Origin: Tridacna crocea
Lineage: Eukaryota; Mollusca; Bivalvia; Cardiida; Cardiidae
Direction of reading: 5' to 3'
Assembly (NCBI GenBank): GCA_943736015.1
Contig: OX031066.1
Coordinates: 7,940,245-8,004,244 of the forward strand
DNA length: 64,000 nt
The position numbers were made by a program, and so were the translations under genes. Under the pieces are notes generated by a model, which did no database searches, was not told the DNA's origin, and worked only from the letters and a program-made list of their open reading frames with translations. Within the stretch, counting starts at the first letter, position 1. Each line of letters opens with the position of its first letter. Shown here in pieces: positions 23,279-34,635 of this stretch.

Positions 23279-23385
23279 AACAGAACAGAACAGAACATCG
23301 TTTATTTGACAAAAACTAAATAGTTTATAGTCATATAATAAATATATATATATTTTTTTTTTTATCAAATGCATTTTAGTCACGC
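23279..23385 (-). mobile_element. LINE 3' tail, 5'-truncated
   Basis: The run AACAGAACAGAACAGAACAT is the complement of the TTCTG-repeat tail that follows the LINE at 35470-36595, and is followed by an AT-rich stretch. Only the tail is recognisable; how far it extends beyond 23385 is unclear. Confidence 0.5.
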
Positions 23386-23389
23386 GATT

Positions 23390-24465
23390 TATTGATACAC
23401 ACAATTCCAAATGATCTAATATGAAACTTTCAATAAATAAATGAGTAAGTAGTGAATGGGTGAAATGGGTATTTTCAGTATTGAAACTTGAAAGTATAGG
23501 TCTGTGGAGGGAAAAACTCATATTGACATAGAATAAGGAAATTTGTACCCCAATCGGTCGACAAATCACTCGATCAACCAGTCCGATTGAACGACTAATC
23601 AGTCGATCGATTGCCGCAATGTAATCCATCAATCAATCATTCAATGATGCTGCGTACCATCACCATTGGACAATGAAATGTCATGAACGAATGAGAATGT
23701 AAAAATGAATTTAAAGTTGGACTTAATAGAAGTGAAAAATTTAGAGGTGTCGTAGTTTTCTTCTTCTAGTACAAGGTAATGGTAAGTAAATGAATAACAA
23801 ATTAGATCAATCTGTCTGTTATCCATCACTATTAGACGATGGAAATATACAATTAAATAACTGATAGTATAGATATGAATTCAAACGTGAACCTGATTAA
23901 AAAAAAGCAAATTCTATTAACAATAGGTTATGCATGTATATACAAGTAAACAGTAAATAGTATAGACACAGATTATTGACTGATCAGTCAGTCTGCCAGT
24001 CTGATCAATAAAAACGTGTCAAAAGACGGGACCCTTATCACCAGTCAGTGGCAGATTAAAGAAAAAAGAATAGGCCGGCGAATCGATTCATCACTCAATC
24101 AAATGAAAGACTAACGAATCAATCAGTCACATAACATCAGTCTTAGTGAATTAAACTGATATACAATTAACTAGTACTTATCTTTGGAAAGCTAAGTACG
24201 ATTCGATGAAGAGCAACCTACACGAAGTAAGTAAAATGAATGGGAAAATAACTGTTAAACATACAGACGATCGAAGGAATAAACAAGCGAAGGACTTGAT
24301 CAGTATTAAAACCGATATTGATAAACAAACGAATAGGCTGGGACCTGCGCGAACAAATGAATGATTGAATGAGAAACAACAATCAACACTGATAAAGGAA
24401 AGATCCTGTCGCAGTCATAGTTATCAATCCTTGGACATTGATTTGTCGAGTTTGGCATTCAAGCC
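23390..24465. other. noncoding, rich in AATC/GATT words
   Basis: Diffuse low-complexity words (ATCAATCAATCATTC, GATCAGTCAGTCTG, CGATCGATTG) recur over about 1 kb. No exon or repeat family is supported. Confidence 0.45.
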
Positions 24466-24474
24466 GGTTTAATG

Positions 24475-24647
24475 CAGAGAAATGACCTTACCCTATAAAA
24501 TGACCCGGGTCATCATTCTACGTAGAGAAATGAACCCAGAAGTAATTTCACTACCTAGAGAAATGACCTGGGTCATTCCTCTACGTAGAGAAATGACTCA
24601 TGGGTCATTTTGTAGGGGAGGGTCATTTCTCTGCATTCCAGCCCGCA
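24475..24647. mobile_element. MITE family VI (TGCAGAGAAATGACC termini)
   Basis: It starts AATGCAGAGAAATGACCTTA and ends with the complement, GGGTCATTTCTCTGCATT. The word GAGAAATGACC recurs inside between the ends, as does TCTACGTAGAGAAATGA. A shorter copy lies at 44478. Confidence 0.75.
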
Positions 24648-24724
24648 CCCCCTTCCTTGGTTGTAACTCCTCTTTGATGCAAACTAAGCTACCGCGCTTT
24701 ACATGGCTGCACGAATATCTATAC

Positions 24725-24797
24725 CGTAGGTTTACTTCCAAAACCTCGTAACTACAGCTTGTTACAAGCTGTAGTTACGAGGTTTTGGAAGTAAAGC
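24725..24797. repeat. palindrome around CTGTAGTTACGAGGTTTTGG
   Basis: About 33 bases read TTTACTTCCAAAACCTCGTA onward, then a perfect complement after AGCTTGTTACAAGCT. One arm recurs alone at about 39888-39920 with a few differences, so it is part of a dispersed foldback family. Confidence 0.8.
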
Positions 24798-24799
24798 GA

Positions 24800-25480
24800 C
24801 GATATGTACAATGGAGGCCATTTGGATAATTCAAAAGAAAGTTTAGGTGTATGGAAGCCAATCTGGATCTCCTATACAAATCGAAGAACTAAGGTTCACT
24901 AGCGTTACTTATTTGCATGCAAGTTACAATAATTTCCTTTTTGACATTCCTTTTAATACTTTTGATATCTTCCGAACAATTACTTTTCAACTTTTTCATG
25001 AAAACTAGATCCAGGATGAAACATAATCAAAGAATCACATGCACAGTAAGGCATTTGAAATTTGTTTCATTGATCGAGAGTCGGAAAACAGAAATATAAA
25101 TTGTCTTCAAAGCAATAATTATCGATACAATTATCTCTATTTGATTTAGCGAAAGAATAATTCCGGAAAAATTGAAAGCTTTCTGTTCTTATTTAGAGTC
25201 GTAAATAGCGAAAAGTAACTCCTCATCATCAGACATTGCCCTTATTAGCGAGCTCAAACCAATAGTGGTTCACTACTGATTGCTATGAAGTGTAACCGGA
25301 AATGATTACGAGGACTATGCTCTATATTTGATATAATGAGCATATAGGGTATGAGAGTGTATGATTGCTGGCTGCTTTTCCACTCATTGTCTCGATGTTT
25401 ATTGTTGGAAAAGTCACACTAGAATTTCACTTCTTGCAAGAAGAAAGTAGTATGTGAGCTCTCTACCCGACTGACTAACT
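24800..25480. other. noncoding, nothing recognised
   Basis: No exon or repeat is supported. A 60-codon frame at 24917-25099 is hydrophobic but shows no domain. Confidence 0.45.
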
Positions 25481-25483
25481 GAC

Positions 25484-25560
25484 CCTCTCTCTCTCTTCTC
25501 CCTCCTCTCTTCCCCCCCCCCTCTCTCTCTCTCTCTCTCTTTCGCTCTCTCTTTTGTACT
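25484..25560. repeat. (CT)n microsatellite
   Basis: A pyrimidine run of CT and CCCCT units. Frames reading through it are artefacts. Confidence 0.95.
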
Positions 25561-26254
25561 TCACTCTTTCCTTTTCTCTCTTTTTTGTTCAAAATGTCTT
25601 TTTGTCTGTTTTCCCTTCTCCCTTTCTGCCACGTTGCATATTTTCCCGCTTTCTAATCTACAATTCTTTTTTCTTACGCTTAGTTAAGAAAGTTTCACGA
25701 AAAAAACAGCAATGTAGATTAAAGATCGGAAGCCCAAAGGTGAAAAGTTCTGTGCCGTGTAATCTTGAGCTACACCTTTGACCAAACCATTCCACGTAGA
25801 GATAGTGGCATCTGCATTCATATGAGTTAAAACTAGTACCGGTATATGGATTGACACATGTCGAAATTAATCATTAATACTAAATAGAATGTTCGAAAGA
25901 TCTCTGGTCCGCACTGATAAGATACAAATGTGCACAATAATATCTATCTATTAATTTCTCCTCTATTCTGAGGTTTATTTCTTTACAAGTCAAGAGCAAG
26001 ATCTCACAGTTTCACGGTAGCGCAGAGTACAGTAGCTTATTTTAAACTTGCACATAGAATTACACTGTGAATATTTATTCATGTAGCATCTGAATACGAC
26101 ACTAACCCTCGTGCTACCAATCACGAACCGTTGACCTTTGATACTACCAAAACCCAGGACACATGGAAATGTGATCTGTTGCCATTATATGACTTTTCTC
26201 CTCTTGGAAACAACATATCATCACTCAATGAATAAAACTGAATCAATCAGTCAA

Positions 26255-26350
26255 TCAATTAATCGGTCAAAAAACCCATCCATCCATACATCCATCCAGT
26301 AACCAATCAATCATTCAATCAATCAATCAACCAATCAACCAATAAATCAT
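26255..26350. repeat. (ATCA/ATCC)n microsatellite
   Basis: Impure CATC, AATC and AACC four-base units. Confidence 0.85.
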
Positions 26351-26504
26351 ATAGATAATCTTCTTCCTCCGGGGCCACTTAATTTGCTCTTGATTTGCTC
26401 TTTCATTTGAAGGGTTGGGAACAAAACACGTAAGACAACTGTTTTACACCTTTCACTATTATCAAGATCAGTCGATTTCCTTTTTCATGGACGGCCTAGC
26501 CTGA

Positions 26505-26610
26505 AAAATAGGGCCCGTATTCAGTAAACCCTTCGGCTGCTTAGCGTGACTCCAGGCCCTTCTGCAACCAGTGTACATCAAGATATAATAGGACAAAACG
26601 TGCTATCTGC
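26505..26610. mobile_element. fragments of MITE families V and II
   Basis: AGGGCCCGTATTCAGTAAAC resembles the end of family V. It runs straight into CCCTTCGGCTGCTTAGCGTG, which resembles the start of family II, and then CAGTGTACATCAAGAT. Both look truncated. Confidence 0.45.
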
Positions 26611-28130
26611 CCTTGGATCTCAGATACGGAGATTTTTTATTTCAAGATAATCATACCTTTGAAAAAAGAACAGTTGGGTTTTTATACTATCGACTTGAAA
26701 GTTTTATTTCATTTAAAAATGTTTCTAGCTGGTTAAGAATTACTAGCTAAACGTAAAACAAATTCTAAACAATTCGCTAAATTTCAAGGTAATGCAAATT
26801 TCGACATTATGCAATTTCTGATTATCTAAACCAAAAAAAATAGTAGATCTACCAGTGAGAGTTTGCGTTTCTACGTCTACAATCTCTTGGTCTTTTCTAG
26901 GACATTCCGACTAAAATAGCTGTGTACATTTTCTGTTTACATTTTTATGGACTAAAATTGCTTCTTGACTTTCATAAGTTTCTGTTAATAAGAGTCGATA
27001 CTGACATAGTTAGTATAGTATTTGTTATCAAATCATCGTTACGGAGGCCTTTCATCTACCATAAAAAAGGAAAATGCTTATAAAGTTATTTTCATTTCCA
27101 CAACTCATGTTTATTTCGGAAATTGTAAAGAAAGAATGTCAACCATAGGTAAGGAAGCTGTGGTATAAGTTTACTGGCGGCTTCAGTCTAAAAGATCTAC
27201 TTCAAAAATACTTCATTCCTCTCTGAATTCAGAGTGCACGGCCTATATGCCTCGAGATAGATTAAAAAAAAAAACAACACTCGTTTCTCAATGTACAAAT
27301 GTCAGCGCGTTGATTTTCCATACATATCCTGCTAAAACCATCCTTCCATAAGTTTTTGCGAACAAAAGGATAGGTTAAGATCAGCCTGAATTATATGTTT
27401 TAGCTTTTAGGGTATTCGTGCAACCACTTACCAAACAATGTCTAACTTTAACGACCAGAAGAGCAGTGGATTCTGAATGAAACATGGCAATAAAATGTAA
27501 TTATCATTTTGTCCTTTTACCACAATAGTTTGATCCATTCCTCAACACGACTTATCGGTTGAGCTAAATTGAACTTGACAGTCGATTAATTCTATTTCAT
27601 TTAGTTTATGCATAGAGTTTTGTCATCTGGCACAAGGATGAAGTAACACGTAAAACACTTTCCGATAATTTTATATTTATCATTGTAATTCAGATGGATA
27701 CATTATATAAGACAGGAGGATCTTTTTTTATGTGACATCTAGTAACTTTGGAAAAAAAAGATATTTGTCTAATTCTAATTACATTATCCATAGATATATT
27801 TGAGAGAGAAAAAGAAACCTGGTTACCTTTATTTGCAGTTTCCTCAAAGGTGAGTCTTGTCTTTTTATCTATATCTATATTTAATGCTTTTGCATTCAAA
27901 TGATCTGTTTGATTTAAAAGGGAAACTGACTTTGATATGTCGTGATCGTATTCCCTAAATTTAAAAATTCATTTATCAACTAATGTCAAGTTTTTAACCG
28001 AGCCCATCTAAGTTTATTGCCGGGATAAAAATATCATTTTGAGTCCAAGTAGAAAGTAGCATACATCAATGTGAAAAGTTTTTTTCATATAGATTTAAAA
28101 ACCATGATATATCCTCTTCTTGAGATATGT
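26610..28130. other. noncoding, nothing recognised
   Basis: AT-rich sequence without a convincing exon, RNA gene or repeat family. Confidence 0.5.
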
Positions 28131-28136
28131 AACTTT

Positions 28137-28297
28137 TAATTATAAAATGAACACAAGCTTTCGGAGGTACAACCGCCTTCTTCAAGTGTGATCCTGTGAT
28201 AAAATGCCTGCAGTAACCAGGCATTTTATCACAGGATCACATTTGAAAAAGGCGGTTGTACCGCCGAAAGCTTGAGTTCATTTTATAATCAAATTTA
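28137..28297. mobile_element. long foldback, about 75-base arms, 7-base loop
   Basis: The left arm begins TATAAAATGAACACAAGCTT and the right arm ends AAGCTTGAGTTCATTTTATA; between them GGTACAACCGCC pairs with GGCGGTTGTACC. The loop is at about 28213-28219 inside CCTGCAGTAACCAGG. Only a few mismatches are seen over the whole length, so it is a young foldback element or a recent inverted duplication. There is no open frame of interest. Confidence 0.85.
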
Positions 28298-28506
28298 AAA
28301 ACATAAATGAAAAAGGAAATGATCATTATTTTTTAATCTGAAACACAATAAAGGTGTGAACCATGTAATAATTATAACCCTTGGAAATACGCAATGTTCT
28401 TTGGATGTTTTGATTTCATTGAAAATAGTTTCAATATAAATCTAAGGGAAAAAATGGTCTGCCCTCATATATGTACCGGTATATATTTCCCTTGTGAAGT
28501 TCTTTT

Positions 28507-28722
28507 AATTCATTACCAAACGACAATATTTTAGAATAGTCCAAATCGAAAGCAATTGCAGACGACAAAATAAAAGTGTCTGAAAATTTAAAATTTGTGT
28601 TGTGAAGAGTTGAAAACTGTGGGAAACGGAGAAAATGCTGGTTACCAGCATTTTCTCCTTTTCCCACAATATTTTCAAAAGGCTTCTTTCACAGGGACGT
28701 CAAAAGAAGGGATTGTATTCCG
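28507..28722. mobile_element. foldback MITE family I, A-type
   Basis: It starts TTAATTCATTACCAAACGAC and has a perfect core GAGAAAATGCTGGTTACCAG with its partner arm. The right end has lost the GGTAAAGGG sequence. Confidence 0.8.
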
Positions 28723-28734
28723 TTTTCATGTAAT

Positions 28735-28885
28735 TTTCTATTTTGCGCAGGTCTACTGTGGCACAAAATCTAATGAGATCGTAAAACGCTGTCTCGGATT
28801 ATCCCGCGCGGACTGTGCTGTCTGATCCGATACGACACTTTCCGCAAATATCCGAATGCCCCTTCTCGCTTGTTACAAGCCATTA
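28735..28885. mobile_element. MITE family IV, partial
   Basis: It carries GTCTACTGTGGCACAAAATC, a CGCGCGGACTGTG centre and the end CCGAATGCCCCTTCTCGC. It is the right half of the family best seen at 59248-59510. Confidence 0.7.
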
Positions 28886-29147
28886 CTGTGGACCAGAAGA
28901 ATGGATTTCATGTAGAAAATACAGAAAAAAATATTACGAAAAGGAGGAAATGTTGCTCACTAGCATTTTCTTTTTCTTCACGTTGTTTTCAGTAGGACCT
29001 CTTCTCAGGTTTTAAATCTGAGGAAAGTGCGGTAAACAGTTATTGTCTCAAAACTACGTGAAAACATTTTCTGCATGTACTTTGTGAGAAAAAAAAAAGT
29101 AAAATAAAAGCCTTAATAATCAAACATCGTATTCAACATTCAGTATA

Positions 29148-29376
29148 TTAACCCTTTACTCCATAGATACTCATTTCTACGCATTGCTTCTAACAGCCTT
29201 TGGAAAACATTGTGGCAAAAGGTTAAATTGCTCGTGACGAGCAATTTCACCTTTTGCCACAATGATTTCTACACTATCAACAGGTGTCATATACACATAG
29301 GAAATGGCTTCATCCTAGCTGTTATTTAGGGTCAATTAGAGATACCATAGAAATGTCTTATGGGGTAAAGGGTTAA
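29148..29376. mobile_element. foldback MITE family I, B-type, complete
   Basis: Flanked by TTAA (29148-29151 and 29373-29376). The core is of the B type, GCAAAAGGTTAAATTGCTCG on one arm and CGAGCAATTTCACCTTTTGC on the other. The outer arms (ACTCCATAGATACTCATTTC...) are also specific to B-type copies at 42835 and 57516. Confidence 0.92.
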
Positions 29377-29673
29377 CATGTAACTACTATAAGGAAAATG
29401 TAATGGTTATTATTTGTTTTAATTTCTGAAAAAGAGGCGGAGATACTTTCCAAATACACTGTAAACTAGAAAATGAAAGAAATACTAATCTTTTCGTTCT
29501 CAAATTTGTAATCTGTCATATAAAACGCTTAGTATCACTAAGAACATAATTATGACTTTTCCTTATTGTCATTAAATCTCCAAAAGTTTAATATTTATTC
29601 CGTTTCAAGACTCAGGCTTGTTCTCAAATACATTATCAATTAATCATCTAACAAGGGAAATATGTATGATCAT

Positions 29674-29877
29674 CCAGGGCCTGTATTCACCAACCATTCT
29701 TGAGAATATTCTTAGTCTTATTCTCCAAGGTTTTCCAAATTCGTAAGTAACACAACTTCTGATTGGCTAAACCGAATGGTTTAGCCAATCAGAAGTTGTG
29801 TTACTTGCAAATGTAGAAAAGTCTGGAGAATGAGACAAAGAAATTCTTAAAAATGGTTGGTGAATACGGGCCCTGGG
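29674..29877. mobile_element. MITE family V
   Basis: It runs from CCAGGGCCTGTATTCACCAA to GAATACGGGCCCTGG, with the central palindrome GGCTAAACCGAATGGTTTAGCC unchanged from the copy at 23001. Confidence 0.88.
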
Positions 29878-29879
29878 CT

Positions 29880-30390
29880 ATAGATCAAGATCAGGCGGCA
29901 TGTTCTCTGTAGTCTAATCTAAATTTATGCCGTTCGCATGAGCTTAAACTATCGCCTTTTGCTATGAAAAAGTTAATTGTACGCAAGATCCTCCTGTTTA
30001 ACAAAGTGTAGTTTTTGTTCTTTTTGCCGTGCCAATTATTCGATGTAAACTATTGATAGTATAGTCAATGTGTACGAATCAAAAGAAAGATAACTCTTAT
30101 CGAACTTTGCTCTTGACCAGACAACTTAAAATTCAGACTTGCTGAAGTTTAAAGCATATTGAAGCATATTTTGTAGACCAAAGATTAAATATGTCTCGAA
30201 AGTTACGGCTGTTCTTTTAAAGAGCAGAACAAATAGTTTATTCTTCTCTACTGACTTAAACTAATATAATCTCAGTCAATAAAATATACAATAACACAAA
30301 CTAAGCGGAAAGATATGAACAAGCAAAGAAACCAACAAAAACAATCGAACGGACGAACAAATAAACGAAAAGGAAGCTTGGATCAACATT
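29880..30390. other. noncoding, nothing recognised
   Basis: No exon or repeat family is supported here. Confidence 0.5.
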
Positions 30391-30392
30391 TC

Positions 30393-30575
30393 TTTAACTC
30401 ATTACCAAACAACAAAATTTTATATTTGTCCAAATCGAAAACATTTGCAGACAACAAATATTTTGTGAGGGGTAGAAAACATTGTGGGTAAAGGAGAAAT
30501 TGCTGGTTACCAGTATTTTCTCCTTTACCCACAATGTTTTCTATAGACTTCTTTGTCAGGGTCAAAGATTAGCTT
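30393..30575. mobile_element. foldback MITE family I, A-type
   Basis: It starts TTAACTCATTACCAAACAAC. The core has GGGTAAAGGAGAAATTGCTG on the left and CTCCTTTACCC on the right, so an A-to-T change is shared by both arms. The right end is cut short. Confidence 0.8.
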
Positions 30576-30624
30576 TAAGCACAATGAGATCAAACAGAGT
30601 ATGCACCGACCTTGCTATGCATAT

Positions 30625-30815
30625 TAACTCTTTACAAAACAATTCCTGGTTTTTACAAAAGATAAAAGCCTGTTGAAAACATTGTGAGAAAAGGAGAAAA
30701 TGCTGGTAACCAGCATTTTCTCCTTTTCCCACAATGTTGTCTAACCTTCCCACAACAAATTTTAATTTTTGAGTTATGTTTATTTTGTCGTCTGCTAGTG
30801 CTTTCAATCCTATGT
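30625..30815. mobile_element. foldback MITE family I, A-type, opposite orientation
   Basis: It begins TTAACTCTTTACAAAACAAT and contains the A-type core with TGGTAACCAGCA. The far end (GTCGTCTGCTAGTGCTTTCA) is cut, and a further decayed core follows. Confidence 0.75.
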
Positions 30816-30925
30816 TCCGATAAAAGCTTTAGAAGACAATGTAAGAAAATGAAAATAATACTGGTCACCAATCTTTGCTGCCTTTCCTCCGGTATTTTCA
30901 AAAGGCACTTTATCCCTCGATCATT
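30815..30925. mobile_element. foldback MITE family I, decayed core
   Basis: AAAATAATACTGGTCACCAA and GTATTTTCAAAAGGC recall the A-type centre and right arm. Both ends are lost. Confidence 0.5.
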
Positions 30926-31144
30926 TTAGATGAGTTAAAGATGAAACTACATAGAATTAATTACATTTTTACATAGAAGGGGTAAAGATTTCAACTCTAC
31001 CATTGAGAGATAGGACAGGTAAGGTATACATACAAAACATCTAACATATACCAATATTATTTTTAAAGTACTAAAGACACGTTGAAATAGTAGGTAGGTT
31101 TTCAGTCTTGATTTGTTATTTGTAGTAATGAAATACTTTTAAAG

Positions 31145-31379
31145 TTAATTACCTCTTTACCAGACGAAAAAAAAAAATAGACTGGTCCAAATTGAAAGCA
31201 TTTGCAGAAGACAAAATGAATATAACTAAAGTATTGAAATTTATTTTTAGAAGGGAGGAAAACATTGTTGGAAAAGGAGAAAATGCTGGTTACCAGCATT
31301 TTCTCCTTTTCCCACAATGTTTTCCAAAGGCGTCTTTTATAGGGGTGTTAAAAGTCGAAATTGTGTGGTAAAGGGTTAA
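31145..31379. mobile_element. foldback MITE family I, A-type, complete
   Basis: TTAA flanks both ends (31145-31148 and 31376-31379). The core arms are perfect apart from one position, and the right outer arm ends GTGTGGTAAAGGG. The site without insertion is visible in the neighbouring duplicate. Confidence 0.9.
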
Positions 31380-31414
31380 AAATGTTATAAATGTGGATAT
31401 TGTATAGCTAGGGG

Positions 31415-31470
31415 TTTTATTTATTTATTTATATATATATATATTTATTTATTTATTTATTTATTTATGT
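31415..31470. repeat. (TTTA)n microsatellite
   Basis: TTTA units with a TA-rich middle, in the first unit of the tandem duplication. Confidence 0.95.
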
Positions 31471-31697
31471 TCTTAAGCGTTTAAACTTTTTTTAGGTTCT
31501 TCAAAATATTCAAAATATGAAACAAGGCCTGAAATGGATTTCCCATTCTTATTTTTAAATAGTTTACTTATATATCTTATTTGAAAAATGTTTCTAATGT
31601 AGCTTCTGCCGCTGCGTACGGTTTCAGTCTTGATTTGTTAATGGTAGTATTGAAGTACTTAAAAATATAATTACATATGCATAGTGTATAGCCAGGG

Positions 31698-31700
31698 GTT

Positions 31701-31731
<31 letters not shown>

Positions 31732-31797
31732 TCTATCTATCTATTTATCTATTTATCTACTTATTTATCTATTTATTTATTTATTTATTCATTTATG
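31698..31797. repeat. (TTTA/TCTA)n microsatellite
   Basis: It is longer and more mixed than its counterpart in the first duplicate. Confidence 0.95.
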
Positions 31798-32219
31798 TTC
31801 TTAAGCGTTTAAACATGTTTTAGGTTCTTCAAAATATTCAAAACATGAAACAACGTCTGAAATGGATTTCCCAATTCTATTTTTAAATATTTTACTTATA
31901 TATCTTGTTTGAAAAATGTTTCTTATGTTGCTGCTGCCGCTGCGTACGGTGATGTCGAATTCTATATTTATTAATTTATGTTAAATTATTAAATATTTTA
32001 TTGTGTTGTTTAAAAAAAAAGCACGATCCAAGTAAATTTATTAAGAAAAACGAATCTTTTTGCAAATACATGAATATGAAAATAAACGCTTGCTTTCATT
32101 CTGTCATATAAATCTCTTTCATTATGATATATATTTTAGATATCATTTGTTGTGCATGTTTGTTTTTATTCAAAACTAAGGCTGATAAGCGCAAGTAAAG
32201 AATTTTTTTTGAAAATGTA

Positions 32220-32277
32220 GTTCAGAATCAGACTGCACAGAATGTGCAGCCTGATCTTGGTTCTACCCCGTCAGACA
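32220..32277. mobile_element. MITE family II, hairpin part
   Basis: ATCAGACTGCACAGAATGTG is followed by GCAGCCTGATCTTGGTTCTA, the family II foldback with several mismatches. Outer parts are not recognised. Confidence 0.6.
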
Positions 32278-32348
32278 ATGAATTATTTTTTTCCCAAATT
32301 TAATTTTTAAATGATCAGCATTTGAGATTTTACTCGAGACTTGAAATG

Positions 32349-32577
32349 TTAACCCTTTCCCAAACAATCCTTGGTTTTTACGGATCTGGAAAAGTAGACG
32401 TTTGAAAACATTGTGGGAAAAGGAGAAAATGCTGGTAACCAGCATTTTCTCCTTTTCCCAAAATGTTTCCTACCCTATCATAGACAGAAATCATCTTTTC
32501 AGCAAGAGTTGAATTGCCATCTGCAAATGCTTTCAATTTGGTCTAGTCCAAAAGTTCGTCGTTTTGGAAAGGATTAA
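32349..32577. mobile_element. foldback MITE family I, A-type, complete
   Basis: TTAA flanks both ends. It is very close to the copy at 21135 in the outer arms as well as the core (CCTATCATAGACAGAAATCA is shared), so the two are recent relatives. Confidence 0.92.
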
Positions 32578-32689
32578 TTTAACTTACCTAATTAGCGATT
32601 TAAGGGTCAACATGTATACGACCACCTATCAAGCTGACAGTGTAGATTCAGATCAGAAAAGTACCAAAATGGTACTCCTCGGAATTATT

Positions 32690-32948
32690 TGTGCTGTGCT
32701 CTAGCAAAATGGGGCTTAATGCATCTACGATAAGTATCGACTCAGGTCAGTCCGCGCAGGCTGACCTGAGCCGAAACTTTTTGCAATTGATCAATTTGTA
32801 TTCATGTCGATGGACCAGTCTATCTTATGATTTTAATCAATTCTTACGGAAAAAATACTTTTATGGATCCATAATTATGTGATGACATTTTTTTGTATAA
32901 TCCATTACAGAGATGCATTAAGCTCCCTTTTGCCAGAGCATGGCTCAT
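32690..32948. mobile_element. MITE family III
   Basis: It starts TGTGCTCTAGCAAAATGGGG and ends CCTTTTGCCAGAGCATGGCTCA. It carries CGCGCAGGCTGACCTGAGCC and a central TTGATCAATT. Confidence 0.8.
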
Positions 32949-33094
32949 TCTCATTTTTCATTGTTTTTTTATGGATTATACTCCAAGTACATATAAGTGA
33001 TAATCTTGGTGTATGAGGTTTTTTTTTCATAAAAGCATAACGACGGGCTTATCTAATATTAGTCAGATTTTTTTTTTCTTTTGTCTGTAATTGT

Positions 33095-33310
33095 ATTTAT
33101 TTTCCTAAATCGAAACCATTTGCAGACGACGAATACAATATGTGACTCAAAAATTGAAATTCCTTTTAACAATGTTCAAAACATTGTGCAAACAGGAAAA
33201 AAATGCTGGCTACAGGCATTTTCTCCTTTTCCCGCTATGTTTTCAAAACTGAATTACTTTCGGTTCCTCAAAATTCGAGATCGTGTTACAAAGGTTCGGA
33301 TTGTTCGCAT
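33095..33310. mobile_element. foldback MITE family I, A-type, worn
   Basis: AAACCATTTGCAGACGACGA leads into a foldback with ATGCTGGCTACAGGCATTTT. The ends lack clear TTAA and GGTAAAGGG. Confidence 0.65.
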
Positions 33311-33444
33311 ATACTGAAGTTGAAGCCAAACATAAAAACAAAATATGATTCGACGTGAAATGTTTAAATTATCTATTTTCGTTTTCAAAAATCGCAGGCG
33401 CTCCTGTGCACATTGGCTTCTCAAAATTCACTTCTATTATCTAT

Positions 33445-33560
33445 TTAACCCTTCGGCCGCTAAGCTCGACTTGCTGATCTTTCGCGGACAGTGTAGATCA
33501 AGATCAGACTGCACAGAACGTGCAGTCTGATCTTGGATCTACACTGTCTGATAAGGAGAC
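33445..33560. mobile_element. MITE family II, best-preserved hairpin
   Basis: It begins TTAACCCTTCGGCCGCTAAG. The foldback GACAGTGTAGATCAAGATCA, GACTGCAC AGAA CGTGCAGTC and its complement runs about 33487-33552 with nearly perfect pairing. The TTAACCC start hints at the same transposase class as family I. The right end of the element was not determined. Confidence 0.75.
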
Positions 33561-34010
33561 ATAGTTCCCGAAAACATAACTTTGAAATAGCAATGTTTTG
33601 GTCTATACTATGGAAATGAAAACTTCATTTTCGTTATTCAGCTGGAAAATTGTTAATATGCATAAATTATATTCAATATCTATTACAGTTCTTCATTTTC
33701 AGTATAATATCTGAGATACAAAGCGTGGTTTATAGAAAAAAAAAAGTTGATAAATAATAAAGAGTAAAGTGATTGTCAGCGCATATTTACGTTCACTTCT
33801 ATAAAACGACGATCATTTATGTCGAACTAAGAGCTTTATGATTTTTATTATTCATTTTATTATTTATTATCCAAACTGACGAGCATTATAACAGCGAACA
33901 CTGAAATGGTTAGATAAAGAGGCGATGTATAGCCAAATTCCAACCCGAAAGAGACCCTTTCAATAAAGACAAACATGCAAAAATCATCTTCCTCGGTCAG
34001 AATACGGTGC
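33560..34010. other. noncoding, nothing recognised
   Basis: Part of this may be the right half of the preceding family II element, but no matching terminus was found. Confidence 0.45.
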
Positions 34011-34014
34011 ATAT

Positions 34015-34180
34015 GGTGAGTGAGTGAGTGAGTGAGTGAGTGAGTGAGTGAATGAATGAATGAATGAATGGCTGATTGACAAGTTGACTGACTTTCTGAC
34101 TGAATGAGTTAGTGACTGAGTTAGTGAATGAATGGGTGACTGACTGACTATGTTAGTGGCTGAGTTGGTTAGTGAAATGA
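34015..34180. repeat. (GTGA)n/(GAAT)n microsatellite
   Basis: Pure GAGT and GAAT runs (34015-34070) decay into TGACTGA-type words to about 34180. Confidence 0.9.
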
Positions 34181-34635
34181 CAATCAGGTTTATGGTTGCA
34201 TGGATGGAAGTTTTATTTGAAATTAATTCCCTCCAAATTTTGTGATTATGGTACATACTATAATTTTCCTCAATATCTTTTTAAGATCTACGACTTATTT
34301 TTTCCTCTATTGTACTGTTATGGCCTGTTTCTGAAAAGGGATCAAAGCCTAGGTGAAAATAGGTAGGAACGGCTTCTGAAAAAAAAAGTTTGAAAATCAT
34401 GTTCGAAAAAAATCATACTGGTTTTTAACTCTGTGTGTACATATTTAAAATCTATACTTTTAATATGTATTTGCTTTTCTAAATTACTCTTTGACGGTTC
34501 AGTAGTTTCATTCATGCTGTTTACCAAACAAATCTTTGCTCATTTACCTTGTCACAAAGGAATTTCCGTTTACAGGCTGGACTTGCACTTGTCTTCTGTT
34601 TTTAATCCTAATCCTGTTAAATGAATTCTTTCTGT

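Larger units (their letters stand above)
31098..31945 (+). repeat. imperfect tandem duplication; one unit carries a MITE
   Basis: The phrase CAGTCTTGATTTGTTA starts both units (about 31100 and 31624). Both then share GTATAGCNAGGGGTTTTATT, a TTTA microsatellite, GTTCTTAAGCGTTTAAAC and GCCGCTGCGTACGG. The first unit contains a complete family I MITE at 31145-31379 where the second has none. Confidence 0.8.

Noticed and set aside
23177-23632. 151-codon minus-strand frame
   Set aside because: It begins in AATC-type low-complexity DNA and crosses a LINE tail and a family V end; no protein signature.
34015-34256. 90-codon minus-strand frame rich in SLTH repeats
   Set aside because: Translation of a GTGA microsatellite.
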